Assembly: GCA_039654915.1 (NCBI GenBank)
Contig: CM077596.1
Location: 4,588,001 to 4,652,000, forward strand
Source of the DNA: Aquilaria yunnanensis
Taxonomy: Eukaryota > Streptophyta > Magnoliopsida > Malvales > Thymelaeaceae
DNA length: 64,000 nt
Direction: 5' to 3'
Under the pieces are notes generated by a model. It was not told the origin of the DNA, did not search any database, and saw only the letters and a program-made list of their open reading frames with translations. The translations under genes were made by a program, and so were the position numbers. This document shows positions 10,425 through 24,000 of the stretch, piece by piece; within the stretch, counting starts at the first letter, position 1; every line of letters begins with the position of its first letter.

Positions 10425-12883
10425 ATGGCTAACAAGCAAAAGAAATTATTCCACTTCTTTAAGAAGAAATCGTTACCGGAAAGTGAAGGCCAACACAAAA
10501 GTAGTCAATGTTCAAGAGTGGTGGAAGAGCTTTCAGAATCTGTTAGAGCTGAGGATTTTGTTCGGCCTCCAAGTGTTGAACATTCACAACAAACTCCATG
10601 TTCTTCAAATTCTGCAAATATTTATATTGTGTGTGACCTAGGGCTACGTCCACCTATATGGATATATCTGGTCAATAAACAAGATGAGATTAAAAGAGCA
10701 TATTTAAATGCTGGTCCTTATCAAATTAATAGTGATTATCCTCTTTTTGGGTTGGAAAACAATCCACGTAAGTTTCAATATTCATGGTTTTTTGAATTCC
10801 CTTGGCTTGAGTATTTTGAAGTAAAAGATGCTGCATTCTGTTTGCCTTGTTACCTGTTTATTGAAAAATCAAGAACACAAAATGGTTGGGATTCTTTTAC
10901 TATGAATGAGTTTCGAAAATGGAAAAAGGTTAATGATGGAAAGAATTGCTCATTTCTTAAACATATGGGGTTAAGCCTTTGTTCCCCACACAATAATGTT
11001 GTGAGTAATTGTGCAGCATTATTGAATCAGTCTGGTCATATTGATAGAGCAATAGAGAAACAATTAGATGAAAAGATTGAAAATAATGGACTTCGGCTTA
11101 GAACTTCAATTGATGTTGTTAGATGGTTATCTTTTCAACGGATTTCTTTTTGAGGCCGTGATAAGTTTATTGATTCAAGAAACCAAGGAAACTTTCTTGA
11201 GCTGCTTAAATATGTAGCATCTTATAATGATAAAGTAGCATCTGTTGTCCTAGAAAATGCTCCTCACAATGCAAAATATACATCTCCGGCAATTCAAAAA
11301 TTTTTTTTCATGTATTTGCAACAAAAGTAAGGAAGAAAATTTGTGAGGAGATTGGTGATTCAGTGTTTTGTATCATTATGGATGAAGTGATGAAGTAAAA
11401 ATGAACAAATGGCCCTTGTTCTTCGATTTGTTGACATCAAAAGTTGTGTTCAAGAGCAATTTTTCTTTATTTCACATGTGAATGATACATCATCAACCAG
11501 TTTATATTCTAAGATTTGTAGTATTCTTTCTTATCATGAATTAAATATCCAAGGTATTCGTGGTCAAGGGTATGATGGTGCTAGTAACATGCATGGTGAA
11601 TGGAGAAGATTGCAAGCATTGTTCCTCAATAATTGTCCTCAAGCATATTATGTCCATTGCTTAACTCATAGCCTACAATTGACACTAGTTATAGTAGCAA
11701 AAGAGGTGCATGTTATACATGAATTTTCCCTAAATATATCTCTTATTGTCAATGCTGTTGTTGCCTCTTGCAAGTGCCATGACGAGTTGCAAGCATCTTA
11801 TGCCAATAATATTACACACTTGGTTGCCATTGATGAGCTTGAAACTGGAACTGATGCCAACCAAATTGGTAGTTTGCAAAGGCCTGGTGATACCCATTGG
11901 AGTCCTCACTTTTCATCAATTAGTAGTCTTCTTAATATGTTTGATGCTACTTGTAAGGTTCTGGAAAATATCAGTGACACTGATGCTAATTATAAGTCAA
12001 GAGGAGATGCTACAGCTATCTTGAAAAGAATGCTTTCATTCTAGTTTATCTTCATTGCTCACTTGATGTATGAGATTTTTTGTATAACTGATGTTTTATG
12101 CCAAGCATTACAACAAAAGGGTCAAGGTATCGTGAAAGCAATTGACTTAGAGAAAACTATTTTATTGTGCTTACAGGACTTGAGGAAGGATGGATGGGAT
12201 TCTTTCGTTCAAAAGGTCTACTCATTTCGCTCAAAACATGATATTGATGTTCTAGATCTGAGTGTTCTACATTTTATGAGGCATAGTAGTCATCGTCGTG
12301 TTGATTTGACAGTGGAGCTTTATTATCATTTTGATGTGTTCAATGAAACAGTAGATTTTCAGTTGTAAGAAATCTCTTCCAGGTTCAATGAATGTCTTAT
12401 AGAACTTTTGAAGTTAAATTCGTGTTTGAATCTAAAAGACGGGTTCAAGTCCTTTGATATTGAGTTCATTTGCAGCCGTGCACAAAAATATTATCCCTAT
12501 GATTTTTCAAGACATGAACTTGACTTGATGCCATTTCAATATGACATTTTTATGCTGATATTAGTAATTTGTTAGACTTTGAAGAATTGTCATCAATAGC
12601 TGAATTATGCCAAGTCTTAGTAGCTACGAGGAAGTCAAGTTATTACTTTCTTATTGACAAATTATTCCATTTGATATTGACTCTTCTTGTGTCAACTGTC
12701 ACTACAAAATGTACATTTTCAGCTATGAAAATTGTGAAGACAAGATTAAGAAACAAGATGGAGAATGACTTTCTTGTTGATAGTTTGCTTTTGTACATTA
12801 AAAAAGAAATTGTAGGGATTTTCAGTTTAGATTCTATACTTGATGATTTTAGGGATTTGAAGGAGTGTTGTATTAAATTCTAA
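10425..12883 (+). pseudogene. hAT transposase (zf-TTF, DUF4371, hAT-C), degenerate
   Basis: ATG 10425 follows a T-rich tract ending TTTTTACAG, a likely intron end. The frame begins MANKQKKLFHFFKKK and has a zf-TTF-like region (FEFPWLEYFEVKDAAFCLPC YLF), then helices typical of the DUF4371 part (HNAKYTSPAIQKFF). The RNase H-like core follows (GQGYDGASNMHGEW, YYVHCLTHSLQL, GDTHWSPHFSSISS). Near the C-terminus is the hAT dimerisation segment (TFSAMKIVKTRLRNKM, DFLVDSLLLYIKKEI). Stops and frameshifts at about 11152, 11400, 12042, 12366 and 12540 break it into five pieces. About 800 residues would be expected if intact. Not functional. Confidence 0.9.
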
Positions 12884-13335
12884 ACTAAATTATTGTAGAC
12901 ATTTGAATTTCATGAGTTTATATATTACATTATTTGATGTTTTGTATTATTGATCATAAATTTATACTTGTTAACAATCCGCTCACATTCACGCTTTTCA
13001 TCCTGCCCTCTACCTGCAAATCCTGGTAACGTCCCTGCTCCCATGTCTCCAAGCTTCATCTTTAATTCATCTCAAGAGGTAGTTCTGAACACGTAGAGAG
13101 CTCAGTCGTCTATTCAAATTTAGACAATCAAGGCTATTGTAAGGGTAGGGGCAGTTTGAATCAAAGAGCCAACCTAACTAATTAAATATGTCAAATGTAG
13201 GGGTGAAGATTTGCCTACTCCTTCAAAGTGGAAAGGTCTCTAGGACAGTGACTAGGGCAGGGTGACAAAAGCAAAGAAGGATAATGATCAGCTTTTTAAG
13301 GTAGGGTTGAGCTTGGAGTCACCCCACTAGGCCCA

Positions 13336-15677
13336 ATGAGCATTTTGAGTTTGAACTGTCAAGGATTGGGGTCACCTAGGAAAGTTCATGCCCTGAAGAG
13401 GGCAATCATGCGTAGGACCCTGGATGTAATTTTTCTCCATGAGACTTGGAGAACTATGTCAGAGATATAATTTTTCAGAAACCAGTTGGGTTTTCATTTT
13501 GTTTTCATAGCTCCTTGTGAAGGCAAAAAATGTGGCTTTGCATTACTTTGGTGATAAGGCTGTGTTATTATCTTCTATCCTTTTCGCAGTTCCATATTGA
13601 CGTTAAGATTACGGTGTGGGGAGGAGTGGCATTTAACTGGCTTCTATGGGAGTCTGAGGACTGATTTGAGGGGTGAGTCATGGGATTTACTTCTTCAATT
13701 GGTAGCTCAGTATTCCCTTCCGTGGTTGGCTCTGGGTGATTTTAATGAGATAATTTCAAATTCAAAAAAAAGGGGGGTCAACCTCAGGCTCCGAGTAAAA
13801 TGAATCCCTTCCGATCAGTGGTGAAGGAAGTAGGCCTATGCGATCTTGGCTTTGAGTTTACATGGGAGCATGTTTGTTCTGGTGGCGTACACATGTTCGA
13901 AAGGCTTGATTGTGGTTTTGATTTGGTAGATTGGAACCTTCTTTTTCCACGGGCAAGTATGTTCCACTTACCTTTTGCTTTCTCCGATCATAATGGTTTG
14001 CATCTGTGTTTGTTCGGTAAACCAAGAGATAATAGACCTCATTTATGGAGATTGGAGTCGATGTGGACATTAGAGCCCGAATTCGAAGATGTTATACGGA
14101 GCAAGCTACAACTTAATGCCTCGGCCACCTTGCTTTATAAATTATATGAGTGCCGTATTGGTTTGAAGGAGTGGAAGCGAGATAGTTCTAGTATCCCTGT
14201 TGCGGTACGAAAAGCTGAGAAAGAGTTAGATCGCGTTTCTTTTTTGAGACCTTCGGCTTCAGTTAAAAGTTAGAAAGTAGAGGTGGAAGCAGAGTTGAGA
14301 AGGTTATATGAGCAGGAAAAAAAGTTCTGGAGTCAAAGAGCCAAGGTGATTGTAACACCCAGTTTTACTTTATCATCAAGTCGCTAATGGGCAGAAAAAA
14401 ATAGAACCACATCCAAAGTTTACTTCGGGAGGATGGCTTGGAGGTGGTGGAGACCGACTCTATTTTGGAGGAAGTCACGAGCTATTTTGAGAAGCTCTTT
14501 ACATCTTCTTCTCTGTCTCGGTTTGATGAGGTTCTTCCCTTAATTATTGTGCAGGTGACAGAGAAGATGAATGAGAATTTCTTGAAGTCATTTGTTGGGG
14601 ATGAGGTGCGAACAGCTTTATTCCAAATGTTTCCAACCAGATCACTGGGCCCTGATGGGTTGCTCCCATTGTTCTTTTAAAAATATTGTCACTTGTTACA
14701 AAATGTTGTAACAAGGTATGCTCAGTCTATTCTTCAGGAAGGTTCTATTCTGAGTGACATTAATCAAATATATGTGGTTCTGATTCCCAAGGTGCCTAAC
14801 CTAAAATCTGTGATGGATTTTCGCCCAACAAGTTTATGTAATGTTATTTATAAAATCGTGTCAAAGGTTCTTGTGAATTGGTTGAAGCCACTTCTACCCA
14901 AACTTATATCGGAGCATCAGAGCGCTTTTGTACCTAGACGCTTGTTAATTGATAATGCTCTAGTTGCGCTTGAGACATGTCATTATATTAATGGCTTATA
15001 GGGGGTGGATCGGGTGCTCTGGCAGCCAAGCTGGACATGTCCAAGGCATATGACTGGGTGGAGTGGCCCTTCTTTTGACCAGTTATGACACATATGGGTT
15101 TCAATGATGGTTGGGTGAAGTTGATTATGAGCTATGTGGAGTCAACTTCTTTTTCAGTTCTAGTTAATGGGCAACCCTTGTGTTGGTTTTTAGGTACAAG
15201 AGGTCTTCTTCGGCAGGGGTATCCATTGTCACTTTTTCTTTTTCTGTTTTGTACGGAGGGCTTTTTAGCATTACTTAGGCAAGCTGAAATTCAAAGGCGG
15301 ATAATATTATTTTCATGGGCACTGAGGAGGATGTAAAACACCTTTTGGCTATTTTAGAGCTTTATTCATGTGTCTCGAGCCAAATGATTAATTTGTGAAA
15401 GTCATCCGTCTTCTTTAGTCCAAACTGTTGTCAGTTACAGAGATCTCATATAATGGGGCTGTTGGGTACTTATTGTCTGAAATCCAACAAATATTTGGGT
15501 TTCCTCTAGTTATTGGGACGTAAGAACAAAGCTCAGTTTGATTTCCTCCTAGATCGAGTTAAAAAGAAATTGGCTACCTGGAAGGTCTCTTTATTATCTC
15601 AAGCTTGGAGGAGCGTGTTAATTAAGTCAGTAATCCAGGCCCTGCCCACGCACTTAATGAGCTGCATTCTTGTGCCG
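13336..15677 (+). pseudogene. LINE ORF2, first part: endonuclease and reverse transcriptase
   Basis: ORF2 begins MSILSLNCQGLGSPRKVHALK at ATG 13336, the start of an APE-type endonuclease. Later endonuclease motifs are WLALGDFNEI and FSDHNGL. The RT follows: SLGPDGLLPLFF, VVLIPKVPNLKSVMDFRP, SEHQSAFVPRR, KLDMSKAYDWVEW, and RQGYPLSLFLFL. The FADD catalytic block is missing: the frame jumps from RQAEIQRR to DNIIFMGTEEDVKHLL, an internal deletion of roughly 20-30 codons. Then KYLGFPLVIGT and related RT-thumb sequence runs up to the copia insertion at 15678. There are many stops and frameshifts. The continuation is at 32045. Confidence 0.9.
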
Positions 15678-15925
15678 TGTTGAAATAATAAACTAAATTC
15701 ATTGTTTTCTTTTATTCATGCACTTTGGATATGTGTCTCTTGACTCTTGAGTTCATACATGCACTTGGTTAGGGAAATGTATTAAAATTAATATAGGTTT
15801 TTGATGTATCACCTATAAATACTCATGTATCCTAACCATTTGGAATAGGTTTTGGTGAAGAAGTAATAAGAAAATTCCAAGTTTGCTCCTCTCTACTCTT
15901 GTACCTCAAACTCTTTTTTCTAACA
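15678..15925 (+). repeat. copia-1 5' LTR
   Basis: It runs from TGTTGAAATAA to TTTCTAACA, 248 bp, with TG...CA ends. A TATAAATA box lies at 15814-15821, about 110 bp before the LTR end, and is the likely Pol II promoter of the element. Confidence 0.92.
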
Positions 15926-15928
15926 AAG

Positions 15929-15940
15929 TGGTATCAGAGC
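15929..15940 (+). promoter_or_regulatory. copia-1 primer binding site
   Basis: TGGTATCAGAGC starts three bases after the LTR and is complementary to the 3' end of initiator methionine tRNA, the usual primer of plant copia elements. Confidence 0.9.
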
Positions 15941-15971
15941 TTTTGTTTTGGAGACAAAAACTTAAAGAAAG

Positions 15972-18900
15972 ATGTCGAATGGAACACCATTTGTAGTACC
16001 ATCCCTCACCAAAGACAATTACAATAATTGGTTCCTTAGAATGAAGGCTTTGTTTGGTGCCTATGAAGCATGGGATCCTATGGAGAATGATGTCAAAGGG
16101 AATGATGTAGCCTTGAAGAAGAAAGATAAAAAAGCTCTTACCCTCATCCATCAAGCTTTGGATGAAAAGATGTTCGAGAAAGTTGCTGCGGCAACCACCT
16201 CCAAGCAAGCATGGGATACTCTTCAAGCTTCATTTAAAGGAGTTGATAAAGTTAAAAAGGTGCATCTCCAAACATTAAGAGGTGAGTTGGAATCTCTACA
16301 CATGAAGGGATCCAAAACCATTTCAGATTATATTTCAAGAGTTTTGGCTATTACTAACCAAATGAAAAGATATGGAGATGATATAAAAAATGATCAGATT
16401 ATCTGCAAAATTTTGAGATCTTTGGATCTGAAATTCAATTATGTTGTTGTTGTCATAGAAGAATCAAAAGACTTGGATACTATGACCGTAGAAGAACTTG
16501 CTGGATCATTGCAAGCTCATGTAGAAAGATTCAAGAAACCGGTTCAAGAATCGGTTGAACATGCCTTGAAATCAGAGCTATCTTTTTTGATATCTTTGAA
16601 AGACAAGGAGAGAAGTCCTGGCACATCTCAAAGAGGTAGAGGACAAGGTCATGGCCATGGTCAAAATCGAGGCCGTGGAAAAGGAAGACAAGGCAACAAA
16701 TATTCTCCGAATAATGAATCAAGCCAAAGCTTTAACCAAGGAAGAGGTCGTGCACGAGGTAAAGGTGCAAGAGGAGGAGGATTTAGGCCAAATGAATTAA
16801 GGTATGACAAATCAAATGTTGAATGTTATAATTGTCATCAGTTTGGCCATTTTGCATGGGAGTGTAGAAATAATGAGGAGGAGACTGCAAATCTCGCGGA
16901 GAGCAATAATAACAAAGAAGATGTAGATACCACTATGTGGTATCTTAACTCTGTCGCAAGCAGCCACATTTGTAGTAAAAAAAATCTTTTTGTGGAGCTA
17001 GATGAGTCCATTGGTGGTGATATAACTTTTGGTGACTCTTCAAATGTGCAAGTGAAAGGAAGAGGTACGATCTTAATTCGATCAAAAGATGGAAGTCATC
17101 AATTCATTTCTAATGTTTTTTATGTGCCAAGTATGAAAAGCAACATTTTGAATTTGGGACAACTTTTGGAGAAAAATTATGACATTCATCTAAAAGATAA
17201 AAGCTTGTCAATGAAAGATGAAAATGGGAAATTGTTAGCCAAGGTGCCCATGATGAAAAACCGAATGTTTTTGCTAAACATTCAAAGTGATGTTCCAATG
17301 TGTTTGAAGTCTTGTTTCAAAGATTCTTCATGGTTGTGGCACTTGAGGTTTGGGCACTTGAACTTTGATGACCTTAAATTGATGAGCAAAGAAATATTGG
17401 TCAGAGGATTGCCTTCCATAAATCATCATAATCAACTTTGTGAAGGATGTATTTTTGGAAAGTAGGCAAGGAAAAGTTTCCCAAAGAAGTCCTTGACACG
17501 AGCTCGACATCCATTGGAGTTGATCCACTCGGATGTTTGTGGACTAATCAGGCCTTTATCGTTGGGTGAGAATAATTATTTTATGATATTTGTTGATGAT
17601 TATTCTTGGAAAACTTGGGTGTATTTTTTGAAGGAAAAATCGGAGATGTTTAAGACATTCAAGAAATTCAAAGTCATGGTGGAAAAACAAAGTGGCTATC
17701 AAATCAAAGCTCTTCGATCTGACAGAGGTGGTGAATTCACATCAAATGAATTCAATATTTTTTGTGAGAAACATGGAATTCAACGACCAATGGCAACTCC
17801 ATATACACCTCAACAAAATGGAGTAGCGGAAAGGAAGAATCGGACAATTCTCAACATGACAAGAAGTATGTTGAAAAGAAAGAATGTGCCAAAGTAGTAT
17901 TGGGCTGAAGCTGTTTCTTGTGCAGTGTACTTGATGAATCGATACCATACAAAGAGTGTTCATGGCAAAACACCTCAAGAAGCATGGAATGGTTACAAAC
18001 CAAACATTTCTCACTTGCGGGTGTTTGGGAGCATTGCCTACACACATGTTTTCGATGAGAAATTTACCAAGCTTGATGACAAATGTGCAAGGTATGTTTT
18101 TATCAAATATGATCAAAGCTCAAAAGGTTATAAGTTGTACAATCCAAGCAATGGGAAAGTTGTTAGTAGAGATGTTGAGTTTGATGAAGAAGGCATTTGG
18201 GAATGGAATGTTGAAGAAGGAGATAAAAAATACAACTCATTCTTTGATGATGATGAAGAGGCCATGCAACAACCATCACCACCGACAGCTCTGGTACATA
18301 ATGAGCAAGTTGATGATGCAAGCTCAAGTGAAGGGCCTTGAAGATTTAGACAGCTGCAAGAGTTGTATGAAAATATTGAGGAGGTAACAAATTTGAGTGA
18401 ATTTACTCAATTTTGTTTATTTGCGGAAACTATGCCTACAGGTTACAATGAAACCGTTCTTGACGAAAAATGGATGAATTCTATGGATGAAGAAATAATG
18501 GTAATTAGAAGAGTGAGACTTGGGAGCCAACACCACTTCCAAAAGGCAAAAGTGCAATTGGAGTGAGATGGGTGTATAAAATAAAGAGAAATGCAAAAGG
18601 TGAGGTAAAGAAGTACAAAGCCAGATTGGTTGCGAAAGGATATAGGCAAAAGTCGGGGATTGATTATGATGAGGTATTTGCACCCATTGCTCGCCTTGAA
18701 ACTATTCGATTGATCATCTCACTTACAACCTAACATCATTGGAAGATTTATCAAATGGATGTAAAATCCACATTCTTGAATGGTTTTTTGGATGAAGAAG
18801 TCTACATCGAGCAACCTCCAAGTTATGTGGCAAAAGGGCAAGAAGATAAAGTGTTGAAATTGAAGAAAGCACTCTATGGTTTGAAGCAAGCTCCTTGTGC

Positions 18901-19652
18901 TTAGAATAGCAGAATAGATAAATATTTCCAAGCTAATAGCTTCACCAAGTGTCCACATGAACATGCCTTATATGTCAAAATGGATACAAATTGTGATATG
19001 TTACTTGTTTGCATATATGTGGATGACTTGATTTTTACAGGAAAAAATATGAAGATGGTTGATGATTTCAAGGAAGCAATGGCGAAGGAGTTTGATATGA
19101 CGGACATTGGTTTGATGTCCTACTATCTTGGCATCGAAGTGAAGCAAAGAGATGATGGAATTTTCATTTCTCAAGAAGGATATGCTCGAGAAGTTCTCAA
19201 GAAGTTCTAGATGGAAAATTGCAAACCAGTTAGCACACCTGTGGAATTTGGAGTTAAGTTCCATCAAGATGGTGAGAGAATTTATCCCACATATTTCAAA
19301 AGTCTTGTTGGGAGTTTGAGATACTTGACTTGTACAAGACCAGATATTCTCTTTGGCGTTGGACTTGTAAGTCGTTACATGGAAGCTCCAACTACTTCAC
19401 ATTTGAAAGTGGCCAAGAGAATACTTTGGTACATTAAAGGTACGCTTGATTATGGAGTTTTTTACACTCACTCTCTTGATTTCAAGCTTGTTGGATATTG
19501 TGATAGCGACTGGGCTTGTGATGTCAATAGTCAGAAGAGTACTATTGGGTTTGTTTTCTTATGGGAAATTCTGCTTTTTCTTGGAGTTCTAAGAAATAAC
19601 CAACCCTATCTACGTGTGAAGCGGAGTATGTTGCAGTTGCCTCATGTGCTTG
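15972..19652 (+). pseudogene. copia-1 gag-pol (gag, protease, integrase, RT, RNase H part)
   Basis: One polyprotein frame starts MSNGTPFVVPSLTKDN. Gag (UBN2 type) ends in a G/R-rich tail and a knuckle CYNCHQFGHFAWEC. The protease motif reads WYLNSVASSH where the family has D-S-G-A, so catalytic Asp and Gly are both lost. The GAG-pre-integrase region shows LWHLRFGHLNFDDL. The integrase core has HSDVCG, FVDDYS, SDRGGEF and PYTPQQNGVAERKNR. RT shows [36 protein letters not shown] and CIYVDDLIFTG. RNase H shows YCDSDWACDVNSQKSTIG. Stops at 17463, 17895, 18339, about 18732, 18902 and 19208, and a shift near 18520, disable it. The CACTA element interrupts the frame at 19653; it resumes at 28945. 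Confidence 0.95.
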
Positions 19653-21097
19653 CACTACAAGAACCTTGGCATTTGGGACTGGTTTTTTTGGAGCGGTTAC
19701 TAAAACCTGCTCCAAAATTATTCGGGACAAAAAATTTAGGCCCGATTTTTATGACCGGTCCAAAAAAGGCTCCTAATTTCGTCCACCTGCCCACTAGCTG
19801 ACCCAATGAATTTTGTTGGCCACTCCCGCTAGTTCCCAATTTCACTCTCTTGCTCACTTGAACCCTAGAAAACTCTGATTGCAAACCCAATGCTCATTTT
19901 CGCACAGCAGCTCTAATTGTTGCCACTTAGATTACCTCATTCCGAGTTGTCACTCGCATCCATCGCGCGCCGCTGCCGGCAAGATTGCTGCTGCCGTTGC
20001 CTTGTCCCAACTAGTGCCATGCCTAATCAACTTTCAGGTCAGCCATTGACAAGAAAATTATAGCTATCATAGATATATCAAAGCTGTTTTGTTTTAATTA
20101 TAGCTTCCTGCTCGATAGGAGGAGAAGCACATGGGTGAAAACCACAAGAAGGTCGATTGGGCTCTGCCATCTTTTGCCACTGTTCATTCTTCTCTGATTC
20201 GTACATTGATCCTTTGGTCCTTGAAAATCAGTTGTTGAATTTAGATCATCCATCAGAGACAGCAGTGCAGAAAAGTGAATGTACAACAAAAGAGGAAGCA
20301 AAAGTAGTAGAAGAGGGAGAAATTTAGTTAGGAAACTAAGGGTGTAGAGCTTACACTAAGTGTAAGTTACCCGTACCCTTCCAAATTTTATCGTATCACC
20401 GAATTAAGACTTGAAGTGTGATGTTGGTTAATTGAGTCCGCCAAATTGAAGTTTTTGGTGTTGTTAATAAATAGTATAACATGTAGTAAAACATTCAAAC
20501 TAAAATTTAACAAAATCTTGCATTACACAATTTGATTGTATTTGACACTTTTTATTTAGTTTTTTTTTTGTTAAGTCTTACTTGGTTTTTCATAGCAGTG
20601 AACACATCAAACTCTTTTGCGTGTTTGTTTGATCCAATATAATTAATTAGAACTCTGAAACTTTGTGTCGGCAAGGATTTTGCTTCTTTGTTAATTCTTT
20701 TGGTTCAATCTTTTAAAAACATTTCATATATAGTTTAAGGTTTGTTAAGTGAATGCCAAGTGTCTTAGATTTTACTACTTGCTAGAGCAAATAATTGTTT
20801 AATGTCTATTAGCTCTTCCACCCCTGCATCTTGTCTTAATGGCATAGTTAAATCTATTATATTTAAAGGTCACTATATATGAGTGTTCAATGACATTTTT
20901 TAAAGAAAATGGTTAATTATGATATAATTTGAATAACATGGTCAATTTTTTAGTTGTTAGACATTAATGTATGAGTAAGATAAATTTCCAGATCAAGTAA
21001 TCTCATTTGATAGGATAAATTTCCAGTTCAAATAATCTCATTTGGTGATCATTGTTCTTGTTAATTTATTCTTTATTTCTTGGTGGGTTATTTGTAC
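19653..21097 (+). promoter_or_regulatory. CACTA 5' non-coding and subterminal region
   Basis: No gene is seen. The first 120 bp contain TTTTTTTGGAGCGGTTAC and its partial inversions (AACCTGCTCCAAAA, GACCGGTCC). They match the GGAGCGGTTAA units found in numbers at the other end of the element. In En/Spm such subterminal repeats are bound by the TNPA protein, and the promoter lies in this region. The rest (20340-21090) is AT-rich leader or intron. Confidence 0.55.
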
Positions 21098-24000
21098 AGC
21101 TAGAACCATCTACAATTGTTTCAAGTTGATTCTGTTGCTGCAATTTGGAGTTTTAGCCAATTTCTAGATTTTGCATCTAGAAATGCAAGTGTAGACGGGA
21201 AAATATTATGTCCATGCAAGCTTTGTAAAAATTTAAAACCACAAAGCTACGTGGAAGCTAAGACACATTTAATATGCAAGGGATTTTTAGATGGGTATAC
21301 ATTTTGGTTTGTCCATAATGAGAAAAGCATGGACCCGGTTGTTTCATCTTCCAATTATACACCTAATACAAGAGAAAGTTTTGAAGTTGAGGCTGCTAGT
21401 AACAATGGTCAGAACTTAGATGACATAGATGGGTTATTATGTGATTTGTTTGTGGCTCCAAACCAAGAAAATGGTCCACAATTGGATGACAATGAACACT
21501 TCCCTTTAATTGAAGAATCCACCTCAATTAAACAACCGTTCGACATTTCTGAGATTGAGTTGATATCAAATTTAGCTAATCAACCACTCTATGAAGGTTG
21601 TGACACTCACTCAAGATTGTCTTTCATTCTCCATTTTTTCCACCTAAAATGCATGCATGGGTGGACAATAGTTGGGTTCAATGATAATTTAAAGTTGATG
21701 AAAGATATCCTTCCTAAAGATGCATTGTTATCCTCATCCTTTTATGAAGCCAAAAAATTATTAAGAGACTTGGGTTAGGATATGAAAAAATCCATGCTTG
21801 CCCCAATGATTGCATGTTGTATAGAGGAGCTACTTCCGAGCTAAACTCATGTCTTATTTGTAGAGTTTCTCAATGGGCAAGTAGTGATAAAAATGGTGAC
21901 ACAAAGGAGGGCAATGAAGGTGTTGAACATAAAAAGAAACGAAAAGTTCCAGCTAAGATGTTACTGTATTTTCCACTAATACCACGACTTAAAAGGCTAT
22001 TTATGTCATCAACCTCTTCGAAGATATGAGATGGCATGAATAGGGTCGTAGGAAGGATGGATTGTTGCGCCATCCGGAGGACAGAGAGGCTTGGGTGTCA
22101 TTTGATGAAAAATTTCCAGATTTTGCCTCCGATCCTTATAATGTACGGTTGACGTTGGCAATTGATGGTTTTAATCCTTTCACCACAATGTCAAAGCCAT
22201 ACAGCATATGGCTGGTTGTGTTGACTATATACAACTTGCCTCCTTGGGTTTCCATGAAGCAGCATTCTTTCATATTGTCGATGCTAATTTCAGGGCTGGA
22301 GTCCCTTGGAAATGATATTGACATTTTCTTAGAACCTTTGGTAGAAGAGTTAAAGTTGTTGTGGGATGGTGTTCAGACATTTGATGGTTTAACTGGCAAG
22401 TATTTTAGTATGAGAGCCATGTTAATATGGACCATCAATGATTTCCCAGCTTATGGTAATTTGTCGGGTTGGAGCACGAAAGGAAGATATGCTTGTCCAG
22501 TTTGTATGGGTTCCACCACGTCAGAATGATTGACTCATGGGGGGAAGTTTTGTTACATTCACCGTAAGTGGCTCCCTTCTAATCATCATTTTTGGTGTCA
22601 AAAACGGTGCTCTGACGGTAATAATGAACTAAAAACAGCACCTAGAAGAATGAATGGGGAGGATGTGTTAGAACAATTGGATGGAAGAGAATTTGCACTA
22701 GGAAAAAAACCAATGAGGAAAAAGAAAAAAAATTATGTGTCACTTGATGTTGGGAAACAGAAAAGAAAAGCTTCCAACCTACATACGGTTGACAAAGGGG
22801 ATCCTAGATCATGGTGGAAGAAAAAGTCCATCTTCTTTAGTCTACCATATTGGGAACATAACTTGTTGAGGCATAACATTGATATAATGCATATTGAGAA
22901 AAATGTTTGTGATAACATCCTTGGGACTTTGTTGAATCTTGTGAACAAATCCAAAGATAATGACAAAGCTCGTAGAGACTTGAAAGAATTGGGTATTAGA
23001 CCCGAACTTTATATCCAATTGGATGGGAAAGGAAAAGAAATTTTGCCTTCGGCTAGTTTTACAATGTCAAACAAAGAGAAAAATATTATTTGTTAAGTTG
23101 TCAAGGATCTCAAAGCACCGGATGGCTATGGGTCTAATCTTTCAAGTTGTGTTAATCTAGAAGAGCGCAAGATTTTTGATCTTAAGAGTCATGATTGCCA
23201 CATCCTTATTGAAACTATATTGCCTCTTGCACTACAGTTTTGTCTTCAATCACATCATGTGCTTACAATTGTTGTTGAAATTGTTGGATTTTTCAAAGCA
23301 TTAATTGCTCGAGTGCTAGATCCCAAGGAATTGGATAAGATGCAAGAGCGTGTTATACTAGCTCTTTGCCAAATGGAAAAAATCTTCCTTCCTTCCTTTT
23401 TCACTATTATGGTTCATTTGATTATCCATTTAGTAGATGAAGTTAAACTTGGTGGACTGGTGCATTATAGATGGATGTATCCATTTGAAAGGTATGCATC
23501 TATCTTTTTTACCCGTGTTAATTTTTTATTTTTCTTCCTAAAAATTTTTTACCTATAAATTTAAAATCACTACTCGTAGATCATTTTTGCGCTTCAAGAA
23601 TTATGTCCATAATTGAGCATGACCTGAAGGGTCAATTGCCGAAGTATATATAGCTGATGAGTGCCTTACTTTTTGTTCAAAGTATCTTGTTGGAGTTGAA
23701 ACTAGATTCAATCGTCCATCCCGTAATCCTGACCCTCAAGAAACTGGTAGTCAATTTTTATTCTCTAGTTTTGGGAAACCCATTGGACGCCATAGTACTG
23801 TGACACTAACTGATATGGAGTGGCAACAAGCACAACGTTATGTCCTACGTCACTATGACCACCTAGAAAGTCTTCGAGAGTAAGTATACTTCTTACATGA
23901 CAAGTTTGAACTATTAATGTCCTACACTATTGTTTTGTAATATTTTATCATACATTTGTAGTGAGTTCATATTAGAAGAGATGGAGTTCTGTGGTCGTCG

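Larger units (their letters stand above)
9231..13037 (+). mobile_element. hAT element (TTF-type zinc finger family) inside LINE ORF1
   Basis: The left end reads CAGGGACGGAG and the right end, inverted, CAGGGACGTTACC. The first eight terminal bases match. An 8-bp target duplication, CTCCCATG, is exact on both sides (9223-9230 and 13038-13045), as expected for hAT. The 3.8-kb interior has a long 5' non-coding part and a degenerate transposase (10425-12883). It is an autonomous-type element with a dead transposase. Confidence 0.93.
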
